Shown one piece after another: positions 9,915-21,639 of a stretch of 64,000 nucleotides of DNA. The notes below the pieces were generated by a model, which was not told the origin of the DNA, made no database searches, and saw nothing but the letters and a program-made list of their open reading frames with translations. Made by a program: the position numbers and the translations under genes. Source of the DNA: Nocardioides sp. YIM 152315 (GTDB lineage Bacteria > Actinomycetota > Actinomycetes > Propionibacteriales > Nocardioidaceae); the NCBI RefSeq assembly GCF_029210375.1, contig NZ_JARGER010000028.1, positions 93,706-157,705 of the forward strand, read 5' to 3'. Position 1 is the first letter of the stretch. Every line of letters starts with the position of its first letter.

Positions 9915-10999
9915 CCATCGAGAAGACGCGCCAGTGGCGCGGCGTCATCGAGGAGTACCGCCCGCTGCTGCAGATCCCCGAGGGCACCGCCGCGGTGACC
10001 CTCCGCGAGGGTGGCACGCCCCTGGTCCACTCGGGATGGCTGTCGGAGCTGACCGGCGCCGAGGTCTGGCTCAAGGTCGAGGGCGACAACCCGACCGGGT
10101 CGTTCAAGGACCGGGGCATGACCGCGGCCATCTCCGTCGCGAAGCACGACGGCGCGCAGGCGGTCGTCTGCGCGTCCACCGGCAACACCTCGGCCTCGAT
10201 GGCGGCGTACGCCGCCAGGGCCGGCCTCAAGCCGCTGGTGCTCGTGCCCGAGGGCAAGATCGCGGCGGGCAAGATGGCGCAGGCGATCCTGCACGGCGCG
10301 CAGGTGATCATGGTGCGCGGCAACTTCGACGACTGCCTCGCGATGGCGAAGGGCCTCTCCTGGGACTACCCCGTGGCGCTGGTCAACTCGGTCAACCCGG
10401 TGCGCCTCGAGGGGCAGAAGACGGCGGCGTTCGAGATCGTCGACTTCCTCGGCGATGCCCCCGACTACCACCTCCTGCCGGTCGGCAACGCGGGCAACGT
10501 CTCGGCGTACTGGCTCGGCTACACGCAGTACGCCGACGCCGGCCTGGCCACGCGGACCCCGGTGATGCGCGGCTTCCAGGCCGAGGGTGCGGCGCCGCTG
10601 GTGACCGGCGAGCCGTTCCCGGACCCCGAGACCCGCGCGACCGCGATCCGGATCGGCAACCCCGCGTCGTGGAAGCTCGCCGAGGCGGCCCGCGACGAGT
10701 CCGGCGGTGCCTTCGCCGCCGTCAGCGACGACCACATCCTGGCGGCCCAGCGCGAGCTCGCCTCCCGCGACGGTGTCTTCGTCGAGCCGGCCTCGGCGGC
10801 CGGTGTCGCCGGGCTGCTCCAGGAGCTCGCGGGCGGCACGTCGTACCGCGGCAGCACCGTCGCCATCACGGTCACGGGCCACGGGCTCAAGGACATCGCG
10901 ACCGCTCTCGAGGGGTTCACGGAGAGCGGCCACAGCATCGTCGACACGGTCGTCGACGCCGACGTGACGGCGGCGGCCGCGGCCGCCGGTCTGACCTGA
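9911..10999 (+). CDS. thrC: Threonine synthase
   Basis: This 362-residue fold-II PLP enzyme makes L-threonine from O-phosphohomoserine. The Schiff-base lysine is K66 in [24 protein letters not shown] is the substrate loop, and [12 protein letters not shown] binds PLP phosphate. Its length matches the short actinobacterial class. The ATG overlaps the hom stop (ATGA), so translation is coupled. Confidence 0.96.
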   Translation: MTIEKTRQWRGVIEEYRPLLQIPEGTAAVTLREGGTPLVHSGWLSELTGAEVWLKVEGDNPTGSFKDRGMTAAISVAKHDGAQAVVCASTGNTSASMAAYAARAGLKPLVLVPEGKIAAGKMAQAILHGAQVIMVRGNFDDCLAMAKGLSWDYPVALVNSVNPVRLEGQKTAAFEIVDFLGDAPDYHLLPVGNAGNVSAYWLGYTQYADAGLATRTPVMRGFQAEGAAPLVTGEPFPDPETRATAIRIGNPASWKLAEAARDESGGAFAAVSDDHILAAQRELASRDGVFVEPASAAGVAGLLQELAGGTSYRGSTVAITVTGHGLKDIATALEGFTESGHSIVDTVVDADVTAAAAAAGLT

Positions 11000-11004
11000 C
11001 GCCG

Positions 11005-11907
11005 GTGGCGACCTTCGTCGACGGCCCGGTGCGGGTCACCGTCCCCGCGACCTCCGCCAACCTCGGCCCCGGCTTCGACTCGCTCGGCCTGGCGCTCTCC
11101 TTGCGCGACGAGCTCACCGCGCAGGTGACCGGCGGGGGACTGGACGTCGAGGTGACGGGCGCGGGCGCCGCCGACGTGCCACGCGACGAGTCGCACCTGG
11201 TCGTCCGGTCGATGCGCGCGGCGTTCGACCTGATGGGCGCGCAGCCGCCGGGCCTGCGGCTGACGTGCACCAACGTCGTGCCCCACGCACGCGGTCTCGG
11301 GTCGTCGTCCGCCGCGATCGTCGCCGGCGTGACGCTCGCTCGCGGCCTCGTGGCGGGCGGGTCGCTGCTGGCCGACGATCACGCGCTCTTCCGGCTGGCC
11401 GCGCGTCTCGAGGGCCACCCCGACAACGTCGCGCCGGCCCTCCTCGGCGGGTTCACCATCTCGGGCCGCGACGAGGACGGCGAGTTCTTCACGGTGTCAT
11501 CACCCGTCGACCCGCGGGTGCAGGCCGTCGTGTTCGTGCCGCCGACCCCGGTCTCGACCGAGGTCGCCCGAGGGCTGCTGCCCGCGGAGGTACCGCACGC
11601 CGACGCGGCCGCCGCCGCCGGCCGCACCGCGCTGCTCGTCGCGGCGCTGGCCGGCCAGCCCGAACAGCTGCTGCGGGCGACGCGCGACTACCTGCACCAG
11701 CAGTACCGCCGCCCCGCCATGCCGGAATCCGTCGACCTCGTCGACCGGCTGCGCGGCGACGGCGTACCGGCGCTGGTCTCGGGGGCCGGGCCCACCGTGC
11801 TCGCGTTCACCGATGCCGCCGGCGCCGAAGGGATGCGGGGGCGGTGTCCGCAGGGCTGGGCGTGCCACGCCCTCGGCATCGAGACGGTCGGGGCCCGCAT
11901 CGCCTGA
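11005..11907 (+). CDS. thrB: Homoserine kinase
   Basis: This 300-residue GHMP kinase phosphorylates homoserine, feeding ThrC. It opens with VPATSANLGPGFDSLGLAL, has the ATP glycine/serine loop HARGLGSSSAAIVAG (about 85-99) and a late SGAGPTVLAF motif. I chose GTG 11005, five bases past the thrC stop; the frame is open far upstream but that extension only shadows thrC. The hom-thrC-thrB order is the usual actinobacterial one. Confidence 0.95.
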   Translation: MATFVDGPVRVTVPATSANLGPGFDSLGLALSLRDELTAQVTGGGLDVEVTGAGAADVPRDESHLVVRSMRAAFDLMGAQPPGLRLTCTNVVPHARGLGSSSAAIVAGVTLARGLVAGGSLLADDHALFRLAARLEGHPDNVAPALLGGFTISGRDEDGEFFTVSSPVDPRVQAVVFVPPTPVSTEVARGLLPAEVPHADAAAAAGRTALLVAALAGQPEQLLRATRDYLHQQYRRPAMPESVDLVDRLRGDGVPALVSGAGPTVLAFTDAAGAEGMRGRCPQGWACHALGIETVGARIA

Positions 11908-12074
11908 GCCGGTGGTATCTTGAAGCCGCGCCGGTCACTCGGCGTGGCACCGCCGGTCCAGTCACCGGCATCGTGCACCCTCTTCCTCGATCGGCGGCGC
12001 TGTCCCGTGTTCATGGGGGCCGCCGTCCTGTCCCTGGCCGCCTCGTGACGAGAGCGACGACGGGCGAGGAGCCA

Positions 12075-12113
12075 ATGACCAGAAGCCGCCGGCCCGACGC
12101 CGGCCGGCGCTGA
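12075..12113 (+). CDS. Possible 12-codon Arg-rich leader peptide upstream of rho
   Basis: An ATG preceded by GAGGAG opens a 12-codon frame reading MTRSRRPDAGRR and ending 19 bases before the rho start. Five of 12 codons are arginine, including AGA, a rare codon in this GC-rich setting. Its 3' half contains the inverted repeat CGCCGGC/GCCGGCG. The spacing between ribosome site and ATG is short (3 bases). This is inference only; it could be chance. Confidence 0.3.
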   Translation: MTRSRRPDAGRR

Positions 12114-12132
12114 TACGTGGGAAGGACCTCAC

Positions 12133-14070
<1,938 letters not shown>

Positions 14071-14171
14071 GGAGCGCCGCGGCACTCCGCGTCCGGCGTG
14101 GCCCATCGTGCGCGCCGGTGCGCCGTCTCCGGCTAGGGTGACACCGCACATGAGAACGGAAGGGGAGCCGC

Positions 14172-14543
14172 GTGGCTCGGATCCTGGTCGCTGACGACGA
14201 CGTCGACATCCGCGAGCTCGTCGAGTTCAAGCTCTCGACCCTCGGGCACGACGTCGTCGCCGTGGCGGACGGCGCGGCGGCGATCGATGCCTGCCAGGCC
14301 GAGCGCCCGGACCTCGCCGTGCTGGACGTGATGATGCCGGGCGTGTCCGGCCTCGACGCGATCCGCGCGATCCGCGCCGACCCGGCGCTGGCGGACCTGC
14401 CGGTGATCCTGCTGACGGCCAGGGCCCAGGAGTCCGACGTCGAGACCGGCTTCGACTCGGGCGCCGACGACTACATCACCAAGCCGTTCAGCCCCCGCGA
14501 GCTGGCCTCGCGCGTGCAGGCGCTGCTCACCCGTTCCAGCTGA
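14172..14543 (+). CDS. Single-domain response regulator (receiver only)
   Basis: This 123-residue CheY-like protein has the acidic pocket ADDDVD (8-10), phospho-acceptor D52 in [10 protein letters not shown], the switch threonine in ILLTAR and the conserved lysine in YITKPFSP. No output domain follows. GTG 14172 has a strong upstream GGAAGGGGAG, and a TAGGGT -10 candidate lies at 14134-14139. It separates rho from rpmE, where I recall none in M. tuberculosis. No partner kinase is adjacent; the nearest histidine kinase is at 41030. Confidence 0.9.
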   Translation: MARILVADDDVDIRELVEFKLSTLGHDVVAVADGAAAIDACQAERPDLAVLDVMMPGVSGLDAIRAIRADPALADLPVILLTARAQESDVETGFDSGADDYITKPFSPRELASRVQALLTRSS

Positions 14544-14623
14544 GCTTGCGCGGTCGCGACCGGCGTGTCGAGACCCAGTCGCTCTCCCGGAAGGGGGTCC
14601 CCGCACGGCGGGAATGCCACCGA

Positions 14624-14653
14624 TTACCGCGGCGTTGCAGCCCATGCCACAAT
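14624..14653 (+). promoter_or_regulatory. Candidate promoter of rpmE
   Basis: TTACCG (14624-14629) and CACAAT (14648-14653) sit 18 bases apart and resemble -35 and -10 boxes, leaving a leader of roughly 65 bases before rpmE. The match is moderate; the 181-bp gap shows no other gene. Confidence 0.3.
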
Positions 14654-14724
14654 CGTCTGTCGGCTCCGGTTCACGCCACACTCGCAGGGAGTGGGCGACC
14701 CGGCGGCCATCGAGAGGACACCCC

Positions 14725-14949
14725 ATGAAGAAGGACATCCACCCGGAGTACGTGGACACCCAGGTGACCTGCACCTGCGGCGCCTCGTTCACCACCCGCA
14801 GCACCGCGACCTCCGGCGTCATCCACGCCGACGTCTGCTCGCAGTGCCACCCGTTCTACACCGGCAAGCAGAAGATCCTCGACACCGGCGGCCGCGTCGC
14901 CCGCTTCGAGGCCCGCTACGCCAAGAAGGCCGCTGACGCCAAGAAGTAG
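14725..14949 (+). CDS. rpmE: 50S ribosomal protein L31, zinc-binding (C+) form
   Basis: This 74-residue ribosomal protein opens [20 protein letters not shown] and carries the four-cysteine zinc site C16, C18, C38, C41, so it is the C+ paralogue that zinc-starved cells replace with a cysteine-free form. The C-terminus is lysine-rich ([10 protein letters not shown]). A strong hairpin follows it. The ATG is preceded by GAGAGGA. Confidence 0.96.
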   Translation: MKKDIHPEYVDTQVTCTCGASFTTRSTATSGVIHADVCSQCHPFYTGKQKILDTGGRVARFEARYAKKAADAKK

Positions 14950-14957
14950 CTGTCTCC

Positions 14958-14995
14958 GAGCGCCGGCTCCTGCCCCCGTGGCAGGGCCGGCGCTC
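14958..14995 (+). terminator. Strong hairpin between rpmE and prfA
   Basis: Arms GAGCGCCGGC and GCCGGCGCTC pair perfectly, and inside them CCTGCC pairs with GGCAGG around a CCCGT loop. This gives 16 base pairs with a single bulged T. It begins 8 bases after the rpmE stop. The tract after it is only weakly T-rich (GTCGTCTGTT), as is usual for actinobacterial terminators. Confidence 0.75.
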
Positions 14996-15034
14996 GTCGT
15001 CTGTTCGGAGGATGCGCGTCGAGGGAGGCACCTG

Positions 15035-16120
15035 ATGTTCGAAGCCGTCGAGGGCATGCTGGCCGAGCACAGCGAACTGGAGGGCCGGCTGGCGGAGCCG
15101 GAGACGCACGCCGACGCGCGCCTGGCGAAGCAGCTCAACCAACGGTACGCCGCGCTGTCGTCCATCATCGGCGCCTGGCGGGAGTGGCAGCAGCTCGGTG
15201 ACGACATCGGCGCCGCCCGCGAGCTCGCCGGGGAGGATCCGGCGTTCGCCGAGGAGGCCGAGGCACTGGCCGCGCGCCACCACGACGCCGAAGAGCGGCT
15301 GCGTCGCCTGCTCGTGCCCCGGGACCCCGCCGACGACAAGGACGCGATCCTCGAGGTGAAGTCCGGGGAGGGTGGGGAGGAGTCGGCGCTGTTCGCCGGC
15401 GACCTGCTCCGCATGTACACCAGGTACGCCGAGGCGCGCGGCTGGAAGGTCGAGGTCCTCGACGCCGCCGAGTCCGACCTGGGCGGCTACAAGTCGGTCA
15501 CGGTCGCGGTCAAGGCGAAGGGGGCGCACCAGAGTACGCAGAGCCCCGTCGAGGCGCCGTACGCCCTGCTGAAGTTCGAGGGTGGCGTCCACCGGGTGCA
15601 GCGGGTGCCCGTGACGGAGTCGCAGGGCCGGGTCCACACGAGCGCCGCCGGCGTGCTGGTGCTGCCGGAGGCCGAGCAGGTCGACGTGCAGGTCGACGAC
15701 AACGACCTGCGCATCGACGTCTTCCGCTCCAGCGGCCCGGGCGGGCAGAGCGTGAACACCACCGACTCGGCGGTCCGCATCACCCACCTGCCGACCGGCA
15801 TCGTAGTCAGCTGCCAGAACGAGAAGAGCCAGCTCCAGAACAGGGAGCAGGCGCTGCGCATCCTGCGCTCCCGCCTGCTCCAGGCCGCCCAGGACGCGGC
15901 GGACGCCGAGGCCGGCGAGGCGCGCCGCAGCCAGGTGCGGACGGTCGACCGCTCCGAGCGGATCCGCACCTACAACTTCCCGGAGAACCGGATCTCCGAC
16001 CACCGCACTGGCTACAAGGCCTACAACCTCGACCAGGTGCTCGACGGCGACCTCCAGCCGGTGCTCGACTCCTGCGTCGAGGCCGACCTGGCCGCCCGGC
16101 TCGAGGCGCTCGAGCAGTGA
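15035..16120 (+). CDS. prfA: Peptide chain release factor 1
   Basis: This 361-residue factor releases peptides at UAA and UAG. The codon-recognition tripeptide is PVT (in [10 protein letters not shown]), not the SPF of RF2, and the catalytic loop is [16 protein letters not shown] with the GGQ glutamine. ATG 15035 is preceded by GGGAGG. It is followed by prmC, whose product methylates that glutamine, after 7 bases. Confidence 0.96.
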   Translation: MFEAVEGMLAEHSELEGRLAEPETHADARLAKQLNQRYAALSSIIGAWREWQQLGDDIGAARELAGEDPAFAEEAEALAARHHDAEERLRRLLVPRDPADDKDAILEVKSGEGGEESALFAGDLLRMYTRYAEARGWKVEVLDAAESDLGGYKSVTVAVKAKGAHQSTQSPVEAPYALLKFEGGVHRVQRVPVTESQGRVHTSAAGVLVLPEAEQVDVQVDDNDLRIDVFRSSGPGGQSVNTTDSAVRITHLPTGIVVSCQNEKSQLQNREQALRILRSRLLQAAQDAADAEAGEARRSQVRTVDRSERIRTYNFPENRISDHRTGYKAYNLDQVLDGDLQPVLDSCVEADLAARLEALEQ

Positions 16121-16127
16121 GGCCGCA

Positions 16128-16970
16128 GTGACGCGACCCCGCGAGGTGCTCGCCGGGGCCGCGACGCGGCTGGGCGAGGCCGGGGTCGCGAGCCCCGAGC
16201 ACGACGCCGCCGAGCTGCTCGCGCACGTGCTCGGCACCGCCAGGAGCCGGCTGCCGCTCGTCGACGACGTGCCCCTCGACCTGCTGGGAGAGTACGACAC
16301 GCTGGTCGCGCGCCGCGCCGCACGGGTGCCCCTCCAGCACCTCACCGGCGTCGCCCACTTCCGGCACGTGGAGCTCTTCGTCGGCCCCGGCGTGTTCGTG
16401 CCACGGCCCGAGACCGAGCTGCTGGCGGGGTGGGCGATCGACCGGGCGGCGCTGCTCGACGCGCCGGTCGTGGTCGACCTGTGCACGGGATCGGGCGCGG
16501 TCGCCAAGGCGATCGCCGACGAGGTCCCGGCTGCCACCGTGCACGCCGTCGAGCTGGACGACCCGGCGCACGCCTGGGCCGAGCGCAACCTGGTCGGCAC
16601 CGGCGTCGACCTGCGGCACGGCGACTTCGCGACGGCGTTCGACGACCTGCGCGGCACGGTCGACGTGGTGACGTGCAACCCGCCGTACATCCCGCTCGAG
16701 GCCTGGGAGTCCGTCGCACCGGAGGCACGCGACCACGACCCGCACCTGGCGCTCTTCTCGGGCGACGACGGCCTCGACGCGATCAGGGTGCTCGCGCGCC
16801 GCGCCGCGCAGCTGCTGCGCCCGGGCGGGGTGCTCGGCTTCGAGCACGCCGACGTGCAGGGCGAGTCCGCGCCCGGCGTGCTCGCCGCCACCGGGCACTG
16901 GGTCGACGTCCGCGACCACCTCGACCTGGCAGGTCGTGCGCGATTCACGACGGCCCGGCTGGCACGATGA
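16128..16970 (+). CDS. prmC: Release-factor glutamine methyltransferase PrmC (HemK)
   Basis: This 280-residue SAM-dependent enzyme methylates the GGQ glutamine of RF1 and RF2. An N-terminal helical domain (about 1-80) precedes the SAM motif VVVDLCTGSGAVAKAIA and the catalytic motif TCNPPYIP (NPPY). Placement directly after prfA supports the role. GTG 16128 has a weak ribosome site, consistent with coupling to prfA. Confidence 0.94.
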   Translation: MTRPREVLAGAATRLGEAGVASPEHDAAELLAHVLGTARSRLPLVDDVPLDLLGEYDTLVARRAARVPLQHLTGVAHFRHVELFVGPGVFVPRPETELLAGWAIDRAALLDAPVVVDLCTGSGAVAKAIADEVPAATVHAVELDDPAHAWAERNLVGTGVDLRHGDFATAFDDLRGTVDVVTCNPPYIPLEAWESVAPEARDHDPHLALFSGDDGLDAIRVLARRAAQLLRPGGVLGFEHADVQGESAPGVLAATGHWVDVRDHLDLAGRARFTTARLAR

Positions 16971-16989
16971 CCTTCGTGAGGACCGAGCA

Positions 16990-17649
16990 GTGAGTGGCCG
17001 CTACCCCACCGGGACCGAGGAGGAGCGCGAGGCTGCGGTCGAGGCCGCGGCCCTGGCCGTGCAGCAGGGCGAGCTGGTCGTGCTGCCGACCGACACCGTC
17101 TACGGCCTCGGGGCCGACGCCTTCGACCCCGTCGCGGTGCGCGACCTGCTGGCGGCCAAGGGCCGGGGGCGGGAGATGCCGCCGCCGGTGCTGGTGAGCG
17201 CCGCGACCACGCTCGACGCGCTCGCCGTGCGCGTGCCCGGCTACGCGCGGGCGCTCGTCGAGGCGTTCTGGCCCGGACCCCTCACCGTCGTGTGCCACCA
17301 GCAGAGCTCGCTCCAGTGGGACCTCGGCGACACCCGTGGCACGGTCGCCGTCCGGATGCCCGACCACCCGGTCGCGATCGCGCTCCTGGAGCGCACCGGC
17401 CCGCTCGCGGTGAGCTCCGCCAACAAGACCGGCATGCCCGCCGCCACCGACGCCGACCAGGCCGTCGAGATGCTGGGCGACGAGGTCTCGGTCGTCGTCG
17501 ACGCCGGGGAGAGCCCGGGGGGAGAGGCGTCCACGATCGTCGACTGCACCGGCGACCAGGGGCGCATCCTGCGGCGCGGGGCGCTCTCCCTCGACCGGCT
17601 CAACGAGGTCCTCGAGCCTCTCGGAGCGACCCTCACCGACGAGGGCTAG
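16990..17649 (+). CDS. tsaC: L-threonylcarbamoyladenylate synthase (Sua5/YciO/YrdC family)
   Basis: This 219-residue YrdC-fold protein makes threonylcarbamoyl-AMP for t6A37 of tRNAs. Typical motifs are VVLPTDTVYGLGADAFD, the KGRGREMPPPVLV lysine/arginine loop, FWPGPLTVV and LAVSSANKTG. It is the short form without the Sua5 C-terminal domain. I chose GTG 16990 (MSGRYPTG); an upstream extension of the frame runs into prmC. It lies between prmC and wecA, as in other actinobacteria. Confidence 0.9.
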   Translation: MSGRYPTGTEEEREAAVEAAALAVQQGELVVLPTDTVYGLGADAFDPVAVRDLLAAKGRGREMPPPVLVSAATTLDALAVRVPGYARALVEAFWPGPLTVVCHQQSSLQWDLGDTRGTVAVRMPDHPVAIALLERTGPLAVSSANKTGMPAATDADQAVEMLGDEVSVVVDAGESPGGEASTIVDCTGDQGRILRRGALSLDRLNEVLEPLGATLTDEG

Positions 17650-17659
17650 CGGACGGCGC

Positions 17660-18871
17660 ATGCGGGAGTACCTCCTCGTCTTCCTCGTCGCCGCGGCGGC
17701 GACCTACCTGCTCACCGTGATCGCGCGCGAGATCGCGCTGCGCACGGGCGCGGTGGCGAAGGTCCGCGACCGCGACGTGCACGCCGTGCCGATCCCGTAC
17801 CTGGGGGGCCTCGCGATGCTCGGCGGGCTGGTGACCGCCTACGTCGTCGCCCGTGAGCTGCCGTTCCTCTCCACGAGCCAGCCGTTCGTCTTCCGCGACG
17901 CCGGCATCGTGCTCATCGCCGGGGCCCTCATCTGTGCGGTCGGCGTGCTCGACGACCTCTTCGAGATCGACGCCCTCACCAAGCTGGGCGGCCAGGTCCT
18001 CGCCGCCGGCTTCCTGATCGCGTTCGGCATCCAGTTCTTCTTCTTCCCGGGCCCGGACAACGTCCAGTACACGATCGACTCTGCCCAGGGGGCGCTGCTG
18101 ACCGGCTTCGTGGTGGTCGCGACCGTGAACGCGGTGAACTTCGTCGACGGTCTCGACGGGCTCGCCGCGGGAGTCGTCGGGCTCGGCGCCGCGGCGTTCT
18201 TCGTCTACTGCTACCAGCTCTCGAGCTTCAACAACGTCACGCTCGCCACGACCGGTGCGCTGCTGAGCGCGTCGCTGGCCGGGGCCTGCGCGGGGTTCCT
18301 GCCCCACAACTTCCACCACGCACGCCTCTTCATGGGCGACAGCGGCTCGATGCTCATCGGTCTCGTGCTCTCCGCGAGCACGGTCACGCTCACGGGACAG
18401 TTCACGCCCCGCCAGATCACCGAGGGCGCGGCCGGTTCGCAGGCGAGCTTCCTCCCGACGCTGCTGCCGGTGCTGCTCCCGGTCTCGCTGCTGATCGTGC
18501 CGATCCTCGACCTGGTCCTGGCGGTCGTACGCCGCACCCGCGCCGGCCGGTCGCCGTTCGCCCCCGACAAGCAGCACCTCCACCACCGGATGCTCGAGAT
18601 CGGGCACTCCCACCGACGCGCCGTGCTGATCATGTACCTCTGGGCGGCGCTGGTCGCCTTCGGCACCGTGCTGATCAGCCTCTACAGCGACGAGCCCTGG
18701 ATGTGGACCGTCGTGAGCGTGATGGCCGCCGTGACGATCGCGGCCACCTTCCTGCTGCCGCGCCTGCACCGGCCCGACGGTCCGACCTCCGCGCCGGGCC
18801 CGCCGACGGGTCCGCCGACGGGCGTCGACCCCGGGAGTCCCCCCGGACAGTCCGTGCCCGAGGGCGCCTGA
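17660..18871 (+). CDS. wecA: Undecaprenyl-phosphate N-acetylaminosugar-1-phosphate transferase (WecA/TagO family)
   Basis: This 403-residue polytopic membrane enzyme of the MraY/WecA family transfers a sugar-1-phosphate to decaprenyl or undecaprenyl phosphate, beginning cell-wall glycan linker or polymer synthesis. Signature loops are VLDDLFEIDALTKLGGQ (DDxxD region), NAVNFVDGLDGLAAG, FMGDSGSMLIG and the late HLHHRMLEIGHSHR. About 11 hydrophobic segments are visible and the C-terminal tail is proline-rich. In mycobacteria the same position is held by the arabinogalactan-initiating enzyme. Confidence 0.92.
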   Translation: MREYLLVFLVAAAATYLLTVIAREIALRTGAVAKVRDRDVHAVPIPYLGGLAMLGGLVTAYVVARELPFLSTSQPFVFRDAGIVLIAGALICAVGVLDDLFEIDALTKLGGQVLAAGFLIAFGIQFFFFPGPDNVQYTIDSAQGALLTGFVVVATVNAVNFVDGLDGLAAGVVGLGAAAFFVYCYQLSSFNNVTLATTGALLSASLAGACAGFLPHNFHHARLFMGDSGSMLIGLVLSASTVTLTGQFTPRQITEGAAGSQASFLPTLLPVLLPVSLLIVPILDLVLAVVRRTRAGRSPFAPDKQHLHHRMLEIGHSHRRAVLIMYLWAALVAFGTVLISLYSDEPWMWTVVSVMAAVTIAATFLLPRLHRPDGPTSAPGPPTGPPTGVDPGSPPGQSVPEGA

Positions 18872-18918
18872 GAGACTGTCCGCCGACCCCTTGGGGGCCG
18901 GTTTCGGCCGCGCACAGC

Positions 18919-18940
18919 GCTTGTGCTAGTTTTCACAAGC
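18919..18940. promoter_or_regulatory. Operator-like dyad upstream of the ATP synthase operon
   Basis: GCTTGTG and CACAAGC are perfect inverted 7-mers separated by CTAGTTTT, whose TAGTTT could be a -10 box. The dyad lies about 200 bases before the first gene of the operon. A second TAGTTT occurs at 19048-19053. The remainder of the 266-bp gap (18872-19137) shows no convincing gene. Confidence 0.4.
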
Positions 18941-19137
18941 ACCCCAGCACCGCCCGTACCAGCCACGAGAGAACGGCCGCCGACGATGACGACCGCGACC
19001 ATCCGGACCCCGGGTACCGCCCCGAAGACCGGCCTGTCTGGCTGTGGTAGTTTCGCGCAGTCGCCGGGTGCCACGCGGGTCCGAGTCCGTGGCCTTCGTT
19101 CCGGCGTCTTCAAGCCTGCCGATGACAGTGCCGACGA

Positions 19138-19395
19138 ATGGGACTTGGGTGGATGGTCGATGAGCGTTCCGAAGCCGGCGGTGGTGCCGGCCCCGGAGCC
19201 GGGCTGCGAGGCCGCGACCTCATCGGTCTCGGCGGTCTCCTCGCCGGGTCCGTGGTCCTCGGCCTCGTCGTCGGCCTCCTGGTCGACCGAGCGGCCGGCA
19301 GCGCGCCCATCGGCGTGCTCATCGGCATCGGCCTCGGCGTCCTCGCCGGCTGCGTCGGCTTCGTCGCGAAGGTCCGGGCCGCCCTGCGGGGGTGA
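19138..19395 (+). CDS. Small membrane protein heading the atp operon (AtpZ/ATPase gene 1-like)
   Basis: This 85-residue protein has a glycine-rich polar N-terminus (1-25) and two hydrophobic helices (about 28-48 and 56-76) around LLVDRAAGSAPIGV. Size, topology and position match the small gene-1 proteins leading many F-type ATPase operons, which help assemble the c-ring or carry magnesium. An alternative ATG at 19153 (MVDERSEAGG) is equally plausible; neither has a clear ribosome site. Confidence 0.7.
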   Translation: MGLGWMVDERSEAGGGAGPGAGLRGRDLIGLGGLLAGSVVLGLVVGLLVDRAAGSAPIGVLIGIGLGVLAGCVGFVAKVRAALRG

Positions 19396-19401
19396 GCCGC
19401 G

Positions 19402-19869
19402 GTGACCGCGACCGAGATGAGCACCGAGATGAGCACTCCGATGTCCGAGCCCGCCCGGGAACCCGGTCCGTCGCCGGCCAGGGCCTCCGTCTGGCGCGTG
19501 GTCAAGGACCAGCGCAAGGTCGGCCTGGTCGCCCTCGCCCTGATGGTCGCGAGCCTGTGGATCGTCGCCCAGGTCGACACCTGGCTGCTCGCGGGCTGCA
19601 TCGCGGGCGGCGTCCTGCTCGGCCTGGTCAACCACCTGGCGACGGAGTACTGGCTGCTCAAGACGATCACGTCGGGGGAGCAGCCGACCCGCCGTCAGAT
19701 GATCGTCGCGACGATCGTCCGCCTGACCTTCCTCACGGTGGTCGCGATCGCCGCCGCCGTGATCCTGTGGCCCGACGGCATCGGGCTGCTGCTCGGCCTG
19801 GCCATCTTCCGGCTCATCGCCCTGGTGATGACCACCCTCCCGTTGCTGAAGGAGCTCAAGAACCCATGA
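19402..19869 (+). CDS. AtpI-like membrane protein of the ATP synthase operon
   Basis: This 155-residue protein has a polar N-terminus with an internal repeat (TEMSTEMSTPMSEP) and four hydrophobic segments (about 43-58, 62-80, 98-118, 122-145), ending in LPLLKELKNP. It matches the ATP synthase subunit I type seen between the gene-1 protein and atpB. It is probably an assembly factor in the membrane. Its stop overlaps the atpB ATG (ATGA). Confidence 0.75.
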   Translation: MTATEMSTEMSTPMSEPAREPGPSPARASVWRVVKDQRKVGLVALALMVASLWIVAQVDTWLLAGCIAGGVLLGLVNHLATEYWLLKTITSGEQPTRRQMIVATIVRLTFLTVVAIAAAVILWPDGIGLLLGLAIFRLIALVMTTLPLLKELKNP

Positions 19870-20738
19870 CCGGCCTGATCTCCCTGACCGGCCTCCTGCC
19901 CCTGGCCGCCGAGGGGCACGAGGAAGAGGAGTCGACGATCCAGATCGGCCACCACCGCACGGCCGAGTGGCTCGGGATGACGTTCAACACCGACACGATC
20001 ATCTCGACGCTGGTCGCGGGCGCCCTGGTGCTGATCCTGGGCTTCGTCGTTGTCCGCCAGATGAACAAGCAGACCGAGGACCACGTCCCGACCAAGACGC
20101 AGATCCTGTGGGAGTCCGTCGTCGGCGAGGTCAACAAGCAGGTCAACGACAACCTCGGCAAGGTGCACCCGTACGTCGCACCGCTGGCGATCTCGCTGTT
20201 CTTCTTCATCCTCTTCGCCAACTGGCTGGAGCTGGTGCCGACCAGGCTCAACGACGACGCGCACCTGCTGCCCGCGCCGACGGCCGACACCAACCTGACC
20301 TACGCGCTCGCCGCCGTGACGATGGTCAGCGTCTGGGCCTACGGCATCCGGCAGAAGGGCACGAAGGGCTACTTCAAGCACTTCCTCGAGCCGTTCCCGG
20401 TGCTGCTGCCGCTGAACATCCTCGAGGAGCTGACCAAGCCGATCACGCTCGCGCTGCGACTCTTCGGCAACATCTTCGCCGGCGGCATCATGCTGTCGCT
20501 GATCGGGCTCATCCCGATCTACGCGTTCTGGGCGCCCAACCTGATCTGGAAGGCGTTCGACATGTTCATCGGCGCGATCCAGGCATTCATCTTCGCCCTC
20601 CTGACCGTCCTCTACTTCGCGATGGCCGGAGCCGGCCACGAGGAGCACGAGCTCCACGAGGAGTACGAGGAGGAGGAGCGACGCAAGAAGGCCGACGCCG
20701 CGCACGCGGACGAGGCCGCCCCCGTACCAGCGCACTGA
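19866..20738 (+). CDS. atpB: ATP synthase Fo subunit a
   Basis: This 290-residue membrane protein forms the proton half-channels against the c-ring. The essential arginine is in ITLALRLFGNIFAGG (about residue 198), and the C-terminal helix holds AIQAFIFALLTVLYFAMA. The tail is acidic (HEEHELHEEYEEEE). ATG 19866 overlaps the preceding stop. Confidence 0.96.
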   Translation: MTGLISLTGLLPLAAEGHEEEESTIQIGHHRTAEWLGMTFNTDTIISTLVAGALVLILGFVVVRQMNKQTEDHVPTKTQILWESVVGEVNKQVNDNLGKVHPYVAPLAISLFFFILFANWLELVPTRLNDDAHLLPAPTADTNLTYALAAVTMVSVWAYGIRQKGTKGYFKHFLEPFPVLLPLNILEELTKPITLALRLFGNIFAGGIMLSLIGLIPIYAFWAPNLIWKAFDMFIGAIQAFIFALLTVLYFAMAGAGHEEHELHEEYEEEERRKKADAAHADEAAPVPAH

Positions 20739-20767
20739 CCCACGAGGTCGGTCGTTCACAGAGGTAA

Positions 20768-21064
<297 letters not shown>

Positions 21065-21087
21065 TCCGGGGCACTCGCCCCACCTAG

Positions 21088-21638
<551 letters not shown>

Positions 21639-21639
<1 letters not shown>

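Noticed and set aside
18986..19405. Protein-coding gene in the gap before the atp operon
   Set aside because: No family features, it overlaps the gene-1 protein in another frame, and it has no ribosome site.
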